Program-made: the position numbers and the translations under genes
Assembly: GCA_903813345.2 (NCBI GenBank)
Contig: CAIIXF020000001.1
Location: forward strand, 39,775,366-39,839,365
Length of the DNA stretch: 64,000 nucleotides
Reading direction: 5' to 3'
From: Owenia fusiformis
Taxonomy: Eukaryota > Annelida > Polychaeta > Sabellida > Oweniidae
Part shown: one piece after another, positions 10,701-20,885 of the stretch
How positions within the stretch are numbered: position 1 is the stretch's first letter
Layout of the letters: each line of letters opens with the position of its first letter
Notes under the pieces: generated by a model
What the model saw: only the letters and a program-made list of their open reading frames with translations
Database searches by the model: none
Told to the model about the DNA's origin: nothing

Positions 10701-13700
10701 CCTATCATATTGGGTCTCCTTATTTTCCTTTTACATGTTTTGGAATATCGTTTGTTTCAGATGTGAATAGATGTTCGTTTTCTGTTTTTCCATCTCCGAA
10801 GAGAATTTTTCCGGATCAATAAGGTGGAGGATATTTTTCCTATTTTTGTGGATTTTGGCCCACGTCCACATCTCAGCATTGTTCTTTTGTAGTAAGATGT
10901 TGTGAACTTCTTTGTTTGTCTTTTTATCCATTCTGTGTTTACTGTCGCCTTCGGTTTCCGGGTTTCATCTTCTTCATTTCCTTTTGGGTGTCGACATTTT
11001 CTTTTCTTATTTTGAGGGATGGCTGCAATAATACTATTACATTCCATAGTTCAGTAGTTACAGTATACTTTGGTTCATAACAATTCCATATTTTTGGCCT
11101 AATTCTACTGCTGTGAGAAATCTTAAAATCTGAAATTTTCGTCCTGAATGTCTTTTATTCAATACCTTTTTGTATCCAGACTTCAGTTTCCATGATTTAT
11201 CCATTCTTGATTCTCATCTGTTCGTTGTGCCATTATCATTGTACTTCGGGATTGCTCGTATCGGGTTTGATATTCTATAATGCATCAGTTTGTGTATACT
11301 GTCTTCAGGTAACTTAGGTCTAAAACACTTATTTTGTCACTGTTTTTGAACGATTCAGTGTCCATACATTTCCCTGTGTCAAGTTCTTCAAGTGTAAGTT
11401 CCACATCCGCTTCCATTTGCCTCTGGTTTATATATTTCTTACTCTTCTTGATGCTTAGGTTTTTACATATGATTGCAAGTGGAGCATGTTTATTGTTTAA
11501 GCCTCCTTTGTCTTGTTTGTAAATCATCATCTTTCTTCCAATTTTGTCCAGCTTCTCATTCCATATAAAGTTGAAGAATATGAGGATAAATGATCACAAC
11601 TCTCTTTTGGCGCTTCAATTTGTTTTAGTGACATTTTAGTGAAGTTTTGAAGTCTGCATTCCTATTTCAACAAAATACAACATCATATCATAAACCTCGT
11701 CGCACTCCAACCCCTTCAAGTTTTATAACAGCCTCGTTTGGAAATATTCGGAATCACTTTTTTTAGAGTGAACCTGCAATATTTCAATTGTGATTTTGAA
11801 CTCACTGCATGAAAACAACATCATACCTGTGGATATCCCGTCGCATCTCAACCCTTTTATAACAGCCCCATTTGAAATAGAATAGCTACATACATTAAGA
11901 GCCATTAAGAATAATCGTACTAACTTGTGCCACAATTCTCAGACGCCATGGTCGGAACACTGATCGGAGAAACGCTCCCATCACAAAGGTTCACTGTGCC
12001 TGGACTTAGGTGTCTCGTTTCGAACTGTGTCATGTCCTTCACCGCATTGCCATTACATCTATTTAGTGACACATCTTCTGTAGCATAGGCAGAATCTTCG
12101 ATAGCGATGACGTCTTGAGGGAGGTAGTCCGGGTAGAAAGGACCAACGCTGGTTTGAGCAACGTAGGTGCTGTACGCAATAAAGTCAACCAAATTTGCTA
12201 AAATGAAATGAAAAGTGTGACTTAAATATATCTTGTATTTACATGCACTTTCCACTTACACCCCAGTCACATTTCCTACGGCGACCTTGCGGTCTATCAT
12301 TTCTGCGGCCAGTAACATTTCTACGCTCGCCGTGGAATTTCTGCGCTCTCATACTTTTGCAGTCACATTTCCCACGGCAGCCGCACGGTGAATTTTAAAT
12401 TTCTGTTGATAAATAATACTTTTATCATTTTATTTACATCGGGACAATTTATAAATGTTATTCATAGTGCTAGGATGTAATATCAAATGAAAAGTGATCG
12501 TGAAACATTGACAAATAATGATTCAATCTTGTTGAGCCAGTTGATTTCTACGGGGACCTCAGAAATGAACAACTATTATAACTCCGAGTTATAATTTCTA
12601 CGCCTTCCCTGCGGCCTGTAAAAATCTGCATACGCCGTACGGAGGCCGCAAGGCGAGCGTAGTTTTTCTACGTTCGCCGCAGAAATTCACCGATTTAATT
12701 GATCTGCGGTCGACTTGCGGCCTCCGTGCGACAAATGTGACTGGGGTGTTAGCGCTGGATACAGAATGAAAATGACGTCAGCGTTGGGATACGGTCCAGT
12801 ATTTCAACGCCCCAGATTTCCATCCAGGAAAAATCTATTTACACGTCGCACGAAACTGGGGACAATTAGCGTAACATTATGGCGTCAAAAAACAAAACAA
12901 AACAATGAGCAGTATAGGGCGCAAACAGCCTTACAACGTCAAAAACGACAAGCGTCACATTTTTTACAAGTTTAGTCAACCTAAAAATAAAATACATTAT
13001 CCTTATCTAATCATTACAAAATTTACAGGGTAGCAAGATCTCGAGGACAATATTTCTAAAATGTTTTTGAATTTTGAAAAACGGTCAAGAAATCCACTTG
13101 GGGCGTTAGTAAAAATTGATATGTATGGAATTTGTGGTAAAAAATCGATGCGTCACATTTTTTCAAGTCTCGAAAACCAGCTCTTATTTTGATATTATTT
13201 GCAAAATAAACAAACCGGTTATTGTTTTGTAAATTTCGCCATGACAATATTGTGCAGTTAAATTTTCTTTCAAATCAGACCTAAATTAGAAGGTTAAATG
13301 AAGGTAAACTTATTGCTCGTCCCATTCGCCTTCAAAACCTTACACAATTTTGAAAATTTTAAAAGCGTTCGTATAAGATAATTTGAAATGTAGCCGTTAA
13401 GCAATTGTGACGTCATAAATGCAAATGTTCCATTGAATAAATTGTGAAATTTAAGTGGGATTTTGATCATTATTTCAAAAGTTATCTCAATTTCAACGAG
13501 CCCTGTAAGCGTAAAGTGTTACGTCTTACAGTGTATTTCACGGGTAGTATCTAAAGCCCCGCTATGATTTAAAAATCGCGAGCAAGTTCCCGCTGAAATC
13601 GCGAGGAATAAAAAGAAGTCATGGGTTCTTTTTTGTGTTCTTGAATTGTATGATTTACAAAACGTTTTCTTTTAATTTTTCCCAATGATTACATGGTATT

Positions 13701-16700
13701 TGGACTAAAAAGCAACTGCTGGAAAAAATGTATCACGAGCGGTAGTTCTGTGGTTCGTTATTTGTCAATTGAAGAGAGAAAGTATCATTTTGAATCTTTA
13801 TCTATATATTTCTATACGTAATTGGTGAAGAACGATGTTGTCCTGTGGTTGAAATAACGATAGTGATATGAAATAAAGATGTACCGAGTTTCCCTTCTTA
13901 AAGCTTTACAGAACATTTTATATTGCTCAAAAATTCTGTATTGGCCCGAGATGAAATCAAGTGGAAGTACAGCATATCGAGAGCACAATATATCCTATGT
14001 TGCGCTTCAAATCGTTGTATAACGTTTTTTATCGTGTGATTTTGCTACATAGTCCATAGGAAATATCCTGTATTTCTCTTATTGCAACTGTCCCCTCTGT
14101 TCCATCTTTGAGTACAAGTCGATATTCAGTAAGATACACGAATAAGCGTGCGTTTAGGTCAACCTAAAATGATTTAGTCAGAATAATGTTTATGAATATC
14201 ATTCCTGTATCAATCTCCTGTTGCTTACTTGCTTGCTTGCTTCCTCCCTTCCTTGCTTCTTCGCTTCCTTCCTTCCTTGCTTCCTGGCTTCATTCCTTCG
14301 CTTCCTCCCTTCCTTCCTTCCTTCCTCACTTCCCTCCTTTCTTTCTTGCTTCCTTCCTTGCTTCCCTCCTCGCTTCCTTCCTCCCTTCCTTCCTCCCTTC
14401 CTTGCTTCCTCGAATTCTTGCATCCTTCCTTCCTCGCTTCCTTCCTTCCATCCTTGCTTGCTTCCTTCCTTTCTTGCATCCTCCCTTCCTTGCTTCCTCA
14501 CTTCCTTCCTTCTTCGCTTCCTTGCATCCTTCCTTTCCTTGCTTCCTCCCTTCCTTGCTTCTTTCCCTCCTTGCTTCCTTCCTTCCTGGCTTCCTTCCTT
14601 CCTTGCTTCTTCGCTTCTTTCCTTCCTCGCTTCCTTCTTTCCTTGCTTCTTTCCTTCCTCGCTTCCTACCTCCCTTTCTTCCTCGCCTCTTCTTTTCTTG
14701 CTTCCTTCCTTCTTTGCTTCCTTCCTTCCTCGCATCTTTCCTTCCTCGCTTGCTTCCCACCTTACTTCCTCGCTTCCTTGCTTCATTCCTTTCTTGCTTC
14801 CTCGGCTCTCTCTTTCATCGCTTCCTTCCTTCCTTCCTTGCTTTCTCGCTTCCTTCCTTCCTCGCCTCTTCTTTTCTTGCTTCCTTCCTTCCTCGCTTCC
14901 TTCCGTCCTCGCATCTTTCTTTCCTCGCTTCCTTCCTACCTTGCTTCCTCGCTTCCTTCCTTCCTTGCTTCCTCGCTTCCTTCCTTCCACGCTTCCCTCT
15001 TTCCTTCCATGCTTTTTTCCTTCCTCGCTTCTTTCCTCCTTCTTTGTTTCCTCGCTTTCTTCATAAATTTCTTCCTCACTTCCTTTCCTCCTTCCTTCCT
15101 TGCTTCATTCCTTCCTTCCATGCTTCCTTGCTTGCTTTCTTCCTTGCTTCCTCGCTTCCTTCTTTCCTTCCTTCCTTCCTTCCTTTCTTCCCTCCTTCAT
15201 TCCTTGCTTCCTTCCTTCCTCGCTTCCTTTTTCCTCCTTCCTTGCATCCTCGATTCCTTCGTTTTTTCCTCGCGTCCTTCCTTTTTTGCTTCATTCCTTC
15301 CTTGCTTCCTCCCTCGCTTCCCTCTTTCCTTTCATGCTTTTTTCCTTCCTCGCTCCCTTCTTTCCTCCTTCTTTGTTTCCTCGCTTTCTTCATAAATTTC
15401 TTCCTCACTTCCTTTCCTCCTTCCTTCCTTGCTTCATTCCTTCCTTCCATGCTTCCTCGCTTGCTTTCTTCCTTGCTTCCTCGCTTCCTTCTTTCCTTCC
15501 TTCCTCACTTCCTTCCTTCCTCACTTCCCTCCTTCATTCCTTGCTTCCTTCCTTCCTCGCTTCCTTGTTCCTCCTTCCTTGCATCCTCGATTCATTCGTT
15601 TCTTCCTCGCGTCCTTCCTTTGTCGCTTCATTCCTTCCTTGCTTCCTTCCCTCCTTGCTTTCTCGCCTTCTTCCTTCTTTCCTTACTTACTTCCTTCCTT
15701 GCTTTTTTCCTTCCTTCCTTTCTTGCGTCTTTGCTTGCTTCCTTCTTTCCTTGATTCATCGTTTCCTTCCTTCTTTGCTTCTTGGCTTCCTTTCTTCCTC
15801 GTTCCCTTCCTTGCATCCTTCCTTGCTTCCTCAGTTCCTTCCGTCCTTGCTTCTTCGCTTCCTTCTTTCCTCGTTTCCCTCTTTCCTTCCTTGCTTTTTT
15901 CTTCCTCGCTCCCTTCTTTCCCCCTTCTTTGCTTCCTCGCTTCCTTCACAAATTTCTTCCTCACTTCCTTCCTTTCTTCCTTCCTTCCTTGCTTCATTCC
16001 CTCCTTCCATGCTTCCTCGCTTCCTTCCTTGCTTCCTCGCTTTCTTCCTTGCTTCATCGCTTCCCTCTTTCCTTGCTTCCTCGCTTCTTTCCTTCCTCAC
16101 TTCCCTCCTTCCTTGCTTCCATCCTTCTTCGCTTCCTTTTTTCCTCATTCCTTGCTTCATCGCTTCTTTCGTTTTTTTCCTCACGTCCTTCCTTTCTCGC
16201 TCCATTCCTTTCTTGCTTCCTCGCTTCCATCTTTCCTCCTTCCTTGCTTCCTCGCTTCCTTCTTTCCTTGCTTCATCGCTTCCTTCCTTCCTCACTTCCC
16301 TCCTTCCTTGCTTCCATCCTTCTTCGCTTCCTTTTTTCCTCATTCCTTGCTTCCTCGCTTCTTCCGTTTTTTTCCTCACGTCCTTCCTTTCTCGCTCCAT
16401 TCCTTTCTTGCTTCCTCGCTTCCATCTTTCCTCCTTCCTTGCTTCCTCGCTTCTTTCTTTCCTTGCTTCATCGCTTCCTTCCTCACTTCCCTCCTTTCTT
16501 CCTTGCTTCATCGCTTCCTTCCTCACTTCCTCCTTTCCTCCTTCCTTGTTTCCTCGTTTCCTTCATTCTTTCCTCGTGTCCTTCTTTTCTCGCTTCATTT
16601 CTTCCTTGTTTTCTTCCCTCCTTGCTTCCTTGCATTCTCGCCTTCTTCCTTCCTTCCTTCCTTCCTTCCTTGCTTTTTTCCTTCCTTTCCTTGCGTCTTT

Positions 16701-19700
16701 GCTTGCTTCCTTCCTTCCTTGCTTCCTCATTTCCTTCCTTCTTTGCTTCCTGGCTTCCTCGCTTCCTTACTTGCTAGCTTCCCTGCTTAATTCTTTACTC
16801 GCATCGTTCCTTCCTTGCTCCCTCGGTTTCTTCCTTCCTTTCTTCCTCAGATGCTTCCTTGCTTGCTTCCTCGCTTTATTCCCTCCTCGCTTTCTCGTTT
16901 CCTTGCTTCCTTCCTTCCTTCCTTCATTGCTTCCTTGCTTCTTTCCTTCCCTCCTTCCTTCCTTTTTTCCTTCCTTGCTTACTTATATTACTCCCACCTT
17001 CACTTCTTCGATTTACTTCCTCCATTCTTTACTTGCTTGATAACTCAATTACTTACTTCGTTGCTTGTTTACTTCCTCACGTCCTTGCTTGCTTTCTTGA
17101 TTATTTACATTCTTTCATATGGCAGTGGAAAGACACATTTTGATGAAAACCTGCAAACGAACAAACGAACGAGGAAAGAACGCACGGATGGACAGAAGAA
17201 CAGCCGAAAAACAATGAATGAACAAACGGACGGATAGGCGGCCAAAAGAACGCATGAAGGGAAGATAGAAGAAAACAATTTACAAAAGATCGAACCCACG
17301 CACGCAAGAACGTAGTAACAAACGAACGCACGAATGAACGCACTCACGAACGAACACACAAACGAACGCAAAAAGAACGAACAGACAAACGCACGCATGA
17401 ATGGACGGTTGAACGAAAGCACGCACGGACGAACGGACGGATAGACGGACGAACCCACGAACGAAAGGGAAGTCAGACGAAAGCAAGCACGAACGAACGG
17501 TCGGTCGAATGCACGCACGAATGAACGGTCGGACAAAGAAACCAATGAAATATATGTGTCCTCAGAAGTATAATCCTTGGAATAGTTAATTATGTAGAAT
17601 GTACATTTAACTCCGAAAAGTACAAAGTCTATTTACATATAAAAATTTGATCATGCCGCTGACAGATGGATTAGACTGCCTGAAGTTGAAGAAGAAATAT
17701 TTGTGATGTTGCCATAGAATGATATGTTATGTGATTGTCATTAATACGTTATTTGCACTTTCGTGTACGTTCATATAAAGAAGCTCACTATATTCATGGA
17801 ATAATGATGAAGCTTTCCTCGTGATCGAAGCGGGTAGTCGTGAAATTTGCTCGTGTTTTCAGCGGGGTCTCCTCATGTTTTCAGCGGGGCCTCCTCATTT
17901 TTTCAGCGGGGCCACTGGAACACCTTTAATAATGTATTTCGACCCCCATGGCAGGTGTCATTGTCCAGTAACTTATCAATACAGACCATCTTGATCCGAT
18001 ATTTATTATGGAGTATGTAAATCGTATTTATTGCCTTTATTTTAACGATAAAAGTAATATATGAACAGTAAATTATGCAAACGTGCATGTTGACGCCCCT
18101 TTCCTTCATGCAAGTAAAAAATAATCATTTTTCATGTCATTTTTTGTCAAATATGTCTGTTTTCAAAGTTTTGCTGGAGTATCAAAGAACGGTAATAAGT
18201 ATTCTCATCCTTTTGGTTCATTTTCCAAAGTGATACAAATAAACAGGACTATGCTCGCGATTTCAGCGGGAACTTGCTCGCGACCTTTCAATCATAGCGG
18301 GGCTTTAGATACTACCCGTGGTATTTGACGATGTCGGAGTATATTTAACTTTAAAAATGTGTTGGATCCCATCAAAATTTTGAAGGAAAAATAATTTCAT
18401 TGGAATGCGAATAAAAAATACGTCAAAATGATATGTAAAACACATAGTTGGATTTTTAAATAAGGCAGAGATTAACGTTCAAAGCTGAGATAAGCCCGCA
18501 TTTCCCGAATTGTCCTCAGGTCCGTGCACGTCATAATTGCGATTGGTTTACATCAGAGCGTGCTAATCTTTGTATTTCACGAGAAATATCTGATTTAAAT
18601 AACAGGAAATGATACTGTGATTTATAATTTAAGGATAACAAACAGGCATCTGTAAATATAAGAAATCAATTTGAAGCATGCACATTTCATGAACTAGTAA
18701 AAATCCAATATGGCAGACGAAAGTCGAAAAACGTTACACTGCACGTCCAGCTGATGAAATTGAAGAGAAAAGACAGAAAACCAAACATACTGTATAATAC
18801 AATAAAAGCAAACATCAAGTCAAAAAGATTTTGAAAGAATACCGATCAAAAATATATATGAGGTGAGACGATGGATCTGTTTATTCGGTTAAGCCAAGGA
18901 AATGGACTTAATTTTGGGGGAGTTTTATCTGAGTAATCATGGAATAAAAACGTTATTCAATGATTTCGCGTGAAATACAGAAAATATTCTTCCCTTGAAA
19001 GTCTGTATTTCACTTTGCTAGCGCATCGTGAAATACAGACCTTCTCGGGAAGAATATATTTTCCGTATTTCACTCGAATCATTGAATAACTTATAATCTT
19101 GATTTACGTCATTAAATATTCAAAATTCAGGCAAAGTGATGTCATATTCGAAATTTACAAGTAAAAGTACATTGAAAAATATGGCTCCGAAAATTGTTTA
19201 TATTTATCAACTTTGAAAATGTTTTTTTGGAATATGTGCCTTATTGTTCGGGGAGTTTTTCCCTAGACCCCATGTTATAAAATCACAAAAAGTTGAATAT
19301 CTTTTCTTGTCATTCCACTTTTTGCCCGATTGGTATATTTTACCTGTGTTTGAAACGTCACCATGGTATAATCCGACACCATCACTACTTGTCGACCCTC
19401 CATTTTGTACAGCATTTGAAGATACAAGGAACTGAATGTTCGGTGTCGGGTTGGTCATGGTTGGGGAGCCAATCACAAAATAGCCTAGACCACTTATGCA
19501 ATGACCATCCAGCGCTATGGTTCTGTAAGAGGCTGTTGGATTTAATGCTCCATTATACAACACTAATGTGTAGCCGTCCATGACAACGTCTGATGGGGAT
19601 GTGTTGTAAAGTTCTATGTATTCCAGAGTGTCGGTTGACGGTTGGTCTGCGTTCAGTTCATTTATCACAAGTGTTCCTCTTGTAACAGTTTGTAAAATAC

Positions 19701-19728
19701 AGAGGCAAAAAACTACATTCCGTTTCAT
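7734..19728 (-). CDS. Secreted lamin-tail domain, Thr-rich linker and PAN/apple domain protein, three exons
   Basis: Proposed exons on the minus strand: 19344-19728 (signal peptide and first part of the lamin-tail domain), 11925-12197 (rest of that domain) and 7734-8191 (Thr-rich linker and PAN). The exon 1 donor follows HGDVSNT and the exon 2 acceptor precedes NLVDFIAYSTYVAQTS. Exon 1 has MKRNVVFCLCILQ as a signal and LVINELNADQ..EYIELYN, the classic lamin-tail strand pattern of secreted forms. Exon 2 would leave through GTTAGT at 11919-11924 (minus strand) in phase 1. Exon 3 has an AG acceptor at 8192-8193 and needs exactly phase 1. The join gives 371 aa. Exon 3 carries TTPDVTT-type repeats, then CAALCLRQPGCVSLSYKR..CVLYGENC, a PAN/apple core. 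Without the exon 2 donor, a TAG at 11920-11922 would end a 220-aa lamin-tail protein. The first junction is firm; the second is inferred from phase only. Confidence 0.65.
7995..8165. repeat. Coding minisatellite for the Thr-rich linker
   Basis: Degenerate direct repeats of about 24-36 bp around TTGTGACATCAGGTGTTGTG encode TTPDVTT and TTSAITT blocks on the minus strand, in frame with the PAN domain. Thr-dense stalks like this are usually O-glycosylated in secreted proteins. Unit number may vary between individuals. Confidence 0.8.
8391..8871. repeat. Two adjacent inverted repeats (nested foldback structure)
   Basis: Arms 8391-8425 and 8693-8727 (35 bp) are inverted copies around TCTCATACTTGAGTGGGTTT. 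Four bases later a near-continuous hairpin runs 8731-8871, from GTTATGCA to TGCATAAC with its centre near 8801, containing symmetric GGGATAT/ATATCCC blocks. The space between the first pair contains BOX-like GATATATT/AATATATC repeats and GC-rich CCCGCTCC/GGAGCGGG halves. It lies in the long second intron of the LTD-PAN gene. No open frame; class unknown. Confidence 0.8.
8872..9354. other. AT-rich intron sequence, nothing recognised
   Basis: Low-complexity AT-rich intronic sequence of the LTD-PAN gene with short TTTAATTTAA and TTATTTATT runs. I see no exon, RNA gene or transposon end here. Confidence 0.5.
9355..10152. mobile_element. Two abutting MITE-like units with CTATCACACCAAAC ends
   Basis: CTATCACACCAAACTCGTTC opens at 9355. 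Inverted ends GTTTGGTGTGATAG close at 9765, and TTTGGTGTGATAG closes again at 10152. The interior is unusual: dense repeats of CGTTC, GTTCGTAA and ACGTCC on both strands at roughly 10-20 bp spacing, giving a CpG-rich patch in AT-rich DNA. The middle end belongs either to a tandem second unit missing its left terminus or to a nested copy. No coding capacity. Confidence 0.8.
10305..10335. repeat. Perfect 13-bp stem hairpin
   Basis: CATGGGCTTTCAA and its reverse complement surround a 5-base TCTAG loop at 10305-10335. It is isolated in intronic sequence. It could be a solitary or two fused transposon ends. Confidence 0.8.
10336..10735. other. Intron sequence, nothing recognised
   Basis: AT-rich sequence of the LTD-PAN second intron with homopolymer A/T runs. 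No exon or transposon terminus recognised. Confidence 0.4.
10740..11590 (-). pseudogene. Degenerate LINE reverse-transcriptase C-terminal region (tentative)
   Basis: On the minus strand near 11575-11500 the frame reads NFIWNEKLDKIGRK followed by KQDKGGLN. This resembles the F-W-GK-DKIKR..GGL block that follows the polymerase domain in non-LTR retrotransposons. Downstream on the same strand, open segments at 11285-11530, 10757-11047 and 10731-10931 are Lys-rich and lie in different frames, consistent with decay. The call rests mainly on the one motif. The alternative is chance open frames in AT-rich DNA. Confidence 0.4.
12259..12748. mobile_element. MITE family A, copy 1 (CACCCCAGTCACATTT ends)
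   Basis: The 490-bp element opens with CACCCCAGTCACATTTCCTA and closes with AAATGTGACTGGGGTG, flanked by TTA on both sides. The interior carries GC-rich inverted segments built from CTACGGCG, CGGCCTCCG and CGCTCGCCG in an AT-rich core. It starts about 60 bp upstream of exon 2 of the LTD-PAN gene. Near-identical copies lie at 22150-22640 and 33850-34333. Confidence 0.92.
12749..13532. other. Intron sequence, nothing recognised
   Basis: Intron of the LTD-PAN gene between MITE family A and the large transposon. Open frames here (for example 12715-12975 plus) start inside the MITE and show no recognisable domain. Confidence 0.5.
14220..17062. repeat. 2.8-kb pyrimidine/purine satellite (CTTCC, CTTGC, CTTCCTCG)
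   Basis: The plus strand is almost purely C and T for about 2.8 kb, built from CTTCCTTC, CTTGCTTC and CTTCCTCG words. Higher-order units are visible: a 329-bp period (for example around 15100 and 15429) and a 195-bp period (around 16111 and 16306). Long frames rich in Phe, Leu, Ser and Pro (plus) or Arg, Lys, Glu and Gly (minus) are open only because stop codons are nearly absent from this composition. They are not genes. Uninterrupted homopurine tracts of this length can form triplex structures. Confidence 0.97.
17150..17535. repeat. GAACG/ACGAACG degenerate tandem repeat tract
   Basis: About 385 bp of tetra- and pentanucleotide words ACGAACG, GAACGGACGG and GCACGAAC follow the satellite within the same transposon. 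The strand bias flips to purine-rich on the plus strand. Minus-strand frames of Val, Cys, Phe, Arg and Ser repeats are artefacts. Confidence 0.9.
17815..17910. repeat. Three short repeats echoing the transposon terminus
   Basis: GTTTTCAGCGGGG, with CCTCCTCAT between units, occurs three times in about 60 bp at the inner right side of the transposon. TTTCAGCGGG also occurs in its terminal repeat, so these may be subterminal transposase-binding repeats. Confidence 0.65.
18952..19090. repeat. 139-bp palindrome
   Basis: GTTATTCAATGATTTCGCGT opens an inverted repeat that closes with ATTGAATAAC at 19090. Inside, GTGAAATACAGA and CTTCCC/GGGAAG pairs extend the stem to a short loop near TTTGCTAGCGCATC. 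It abuts a copy of dispersed family R1. It is short enough to be a solitary MITE. Confidence 0.85.
19091..19320 (+). repeat. Dispersed repeat R1, copy 1 (partial)
   Basis: From ATCTTGATTTACGTCATTAA to a GGGGAGTTTTTCCCTAGACCCCATG block and on to about 19320, matching 45012-45425 (same strand) and 28540-28960 (opposite strand). This copy lacks the far half. It ends about 24 bp from the exon 1 donor of the LTD-PAN gene. Confidence 0.85.
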
Positions 19729-20690
19729 GATTTTCCGAAGATATTACGCAGCTGTGAAACTGTTGCAGCAAAGTAAAAGCCGATTTTCAGAGAGACGCCC
19801 TTCAATCAATAGCACTGATAAAAAATCGTTTCCTTCTAAGAGACAAATATATTTTATTGTGCTGGTCCATTTGATTTCATGATTATCCAATTTATGTCTA
19901 ACTTGCACTTTACTTCGATTCGTGTTTGTCAATGGCCTTATAAGAAATCAATATATCATTCTGAGTGAAATTCTGCATTGACGGAGATTTGAAATATATA
20001 TAAGAGATAAAGAACGTGATTCTTTGATTAACAACGCAATACATGACCTTTAGATTTTATTCTGCTAGATGCGATTTCACATTCCATGTAGACGATCAGG
20101 GAGTTTACTCGCTAGATAATGTTGAAAGTCTACCTTAAATAAGTTGCCGCTATTCTTCTCCAAATGTGATGGTTTTGATAGATGATGGTGTTAACATTCA
20201 TACAACATACTATTACAAAATAAGTTAAATAGACACAATAATTAATGAAACAAAAATATTCCTAAACTTTTTATTTCGAAAATATTGGATTAAATTGAAG
20301 AATACTCATCAAATATGAGGAAATCGATCACAATGTATGATCGGGTGATGATATATTAGAGGAATTCGAAACATTTTAACTTGTGAAAATGAAGGAAATA
20401 TCATTGATATGTTGGTAAATGGTGATTAGAATATTTTGAAAATTGTTAGACAAATCTCTGTCATAAACTTTGACTTCAAGTCAATGTATAGGATTAAATG
20501 ACCCCTTCATAACTCTGAAATGCTTTTTTATGTCTTTTTAAGTAACTACCGATTGCATCAATATGATACATGTACATGCATATGTATCATACTTCTGGTA
20601 TGATCAGGTTCTATATGCATGTCTGAAAAAGGGAATCAGTCCCCGAACAAGTCAGTCTCCACGGAATGCACGTCCAAAACAAATCAGCGC
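19729..20690. promoter_or_regulatory. Upstream region of the LTD-PAN gene
   Basis: Sequence 5' of the signal-peptide exon (minus strand). It should contain the 5' UTR and promoter, but no TATA box or initiator can be pinned down. Apart from a short ATGTACATGCATATG palindrome near 20575 I see no element. Confidence 0.35.
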
Positions 20691-20696
20691 TCTAAG

Positions 20697-20885
20697 GGTT
20701 AACAATGAACAATGGTCGATTTTGGTCTTTTAACAATGACCAATGATCGATTTCGGTCTTTTAACAATGACCAATAACCGATTTTGGTTTTTTAACAATG
20801 ATCGATTTGTCTTTTAACAATGACCAGTGATCGATTTCGATCTTTTAACAATGTCCAATGGTCGACTTCTATCTTTTAAAAATGG
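20697..20885. repeat. Tandem repeat of about 36 bp (five to six copies)
   Basis: Units of TTTTAACAATGACCAATGAT followed by CGATTTCGGTC repeat five to six times with substitutions and one shortened unit (near 20800). No coding potential. Confidence 0.92.

Larger units (their letters stand above)
13539..18320. mobile_element. 4.78-kb nonautonomous transposon with 67-bp inverted repeats and 6-bp target duplication
   Basis: Left arm 13539-13605 and right arm 18254-18320 are inverted copies beginning CACGGGTAGTATCTAAAGCC, with a few mismatches near their middle. GTATTT occurs directly outside both ends (13533-13538 and 18321-18326), a clean 6-bp target-site duplication. The body carries no transposase-like frame. 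It holds a 2.8-kb CTTCC satellite, a GAACG repeat tract and three short GTTTTCAGCGGGG repeats near the right end that echo the terminal repeat. Superfamily unassigned: the TSD length does not match the 8-bp hAT or the TA Tc1/mariner habit. Inserted in the first intron of the LTD-PAN gene. Confidence 0.92.

Noticed and set aside
14186-17040. Very long plus-strand frames of Phe, Leu, Ser and Pro (522 and 646 codons) and Arg/Lys/Glu/Gly minus frames
   Set aside because: They lie wholly in the pyrimidine satellite, are open in several frames at once because stop codons are compositionally absent, and have no domain.
17101-17545. Minus-strand Cys/Phe/Val/Arg-rich frames suggesting a receptor
   Set aside because: They are translations of the ACGAACG repeat tract within the transposon.
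13539-18320. Polinton assignment from the 6-bp target duplication
   Set aside because: The ends do not start with the usual AG/TC, arms are short, and no Polinton gene is present.
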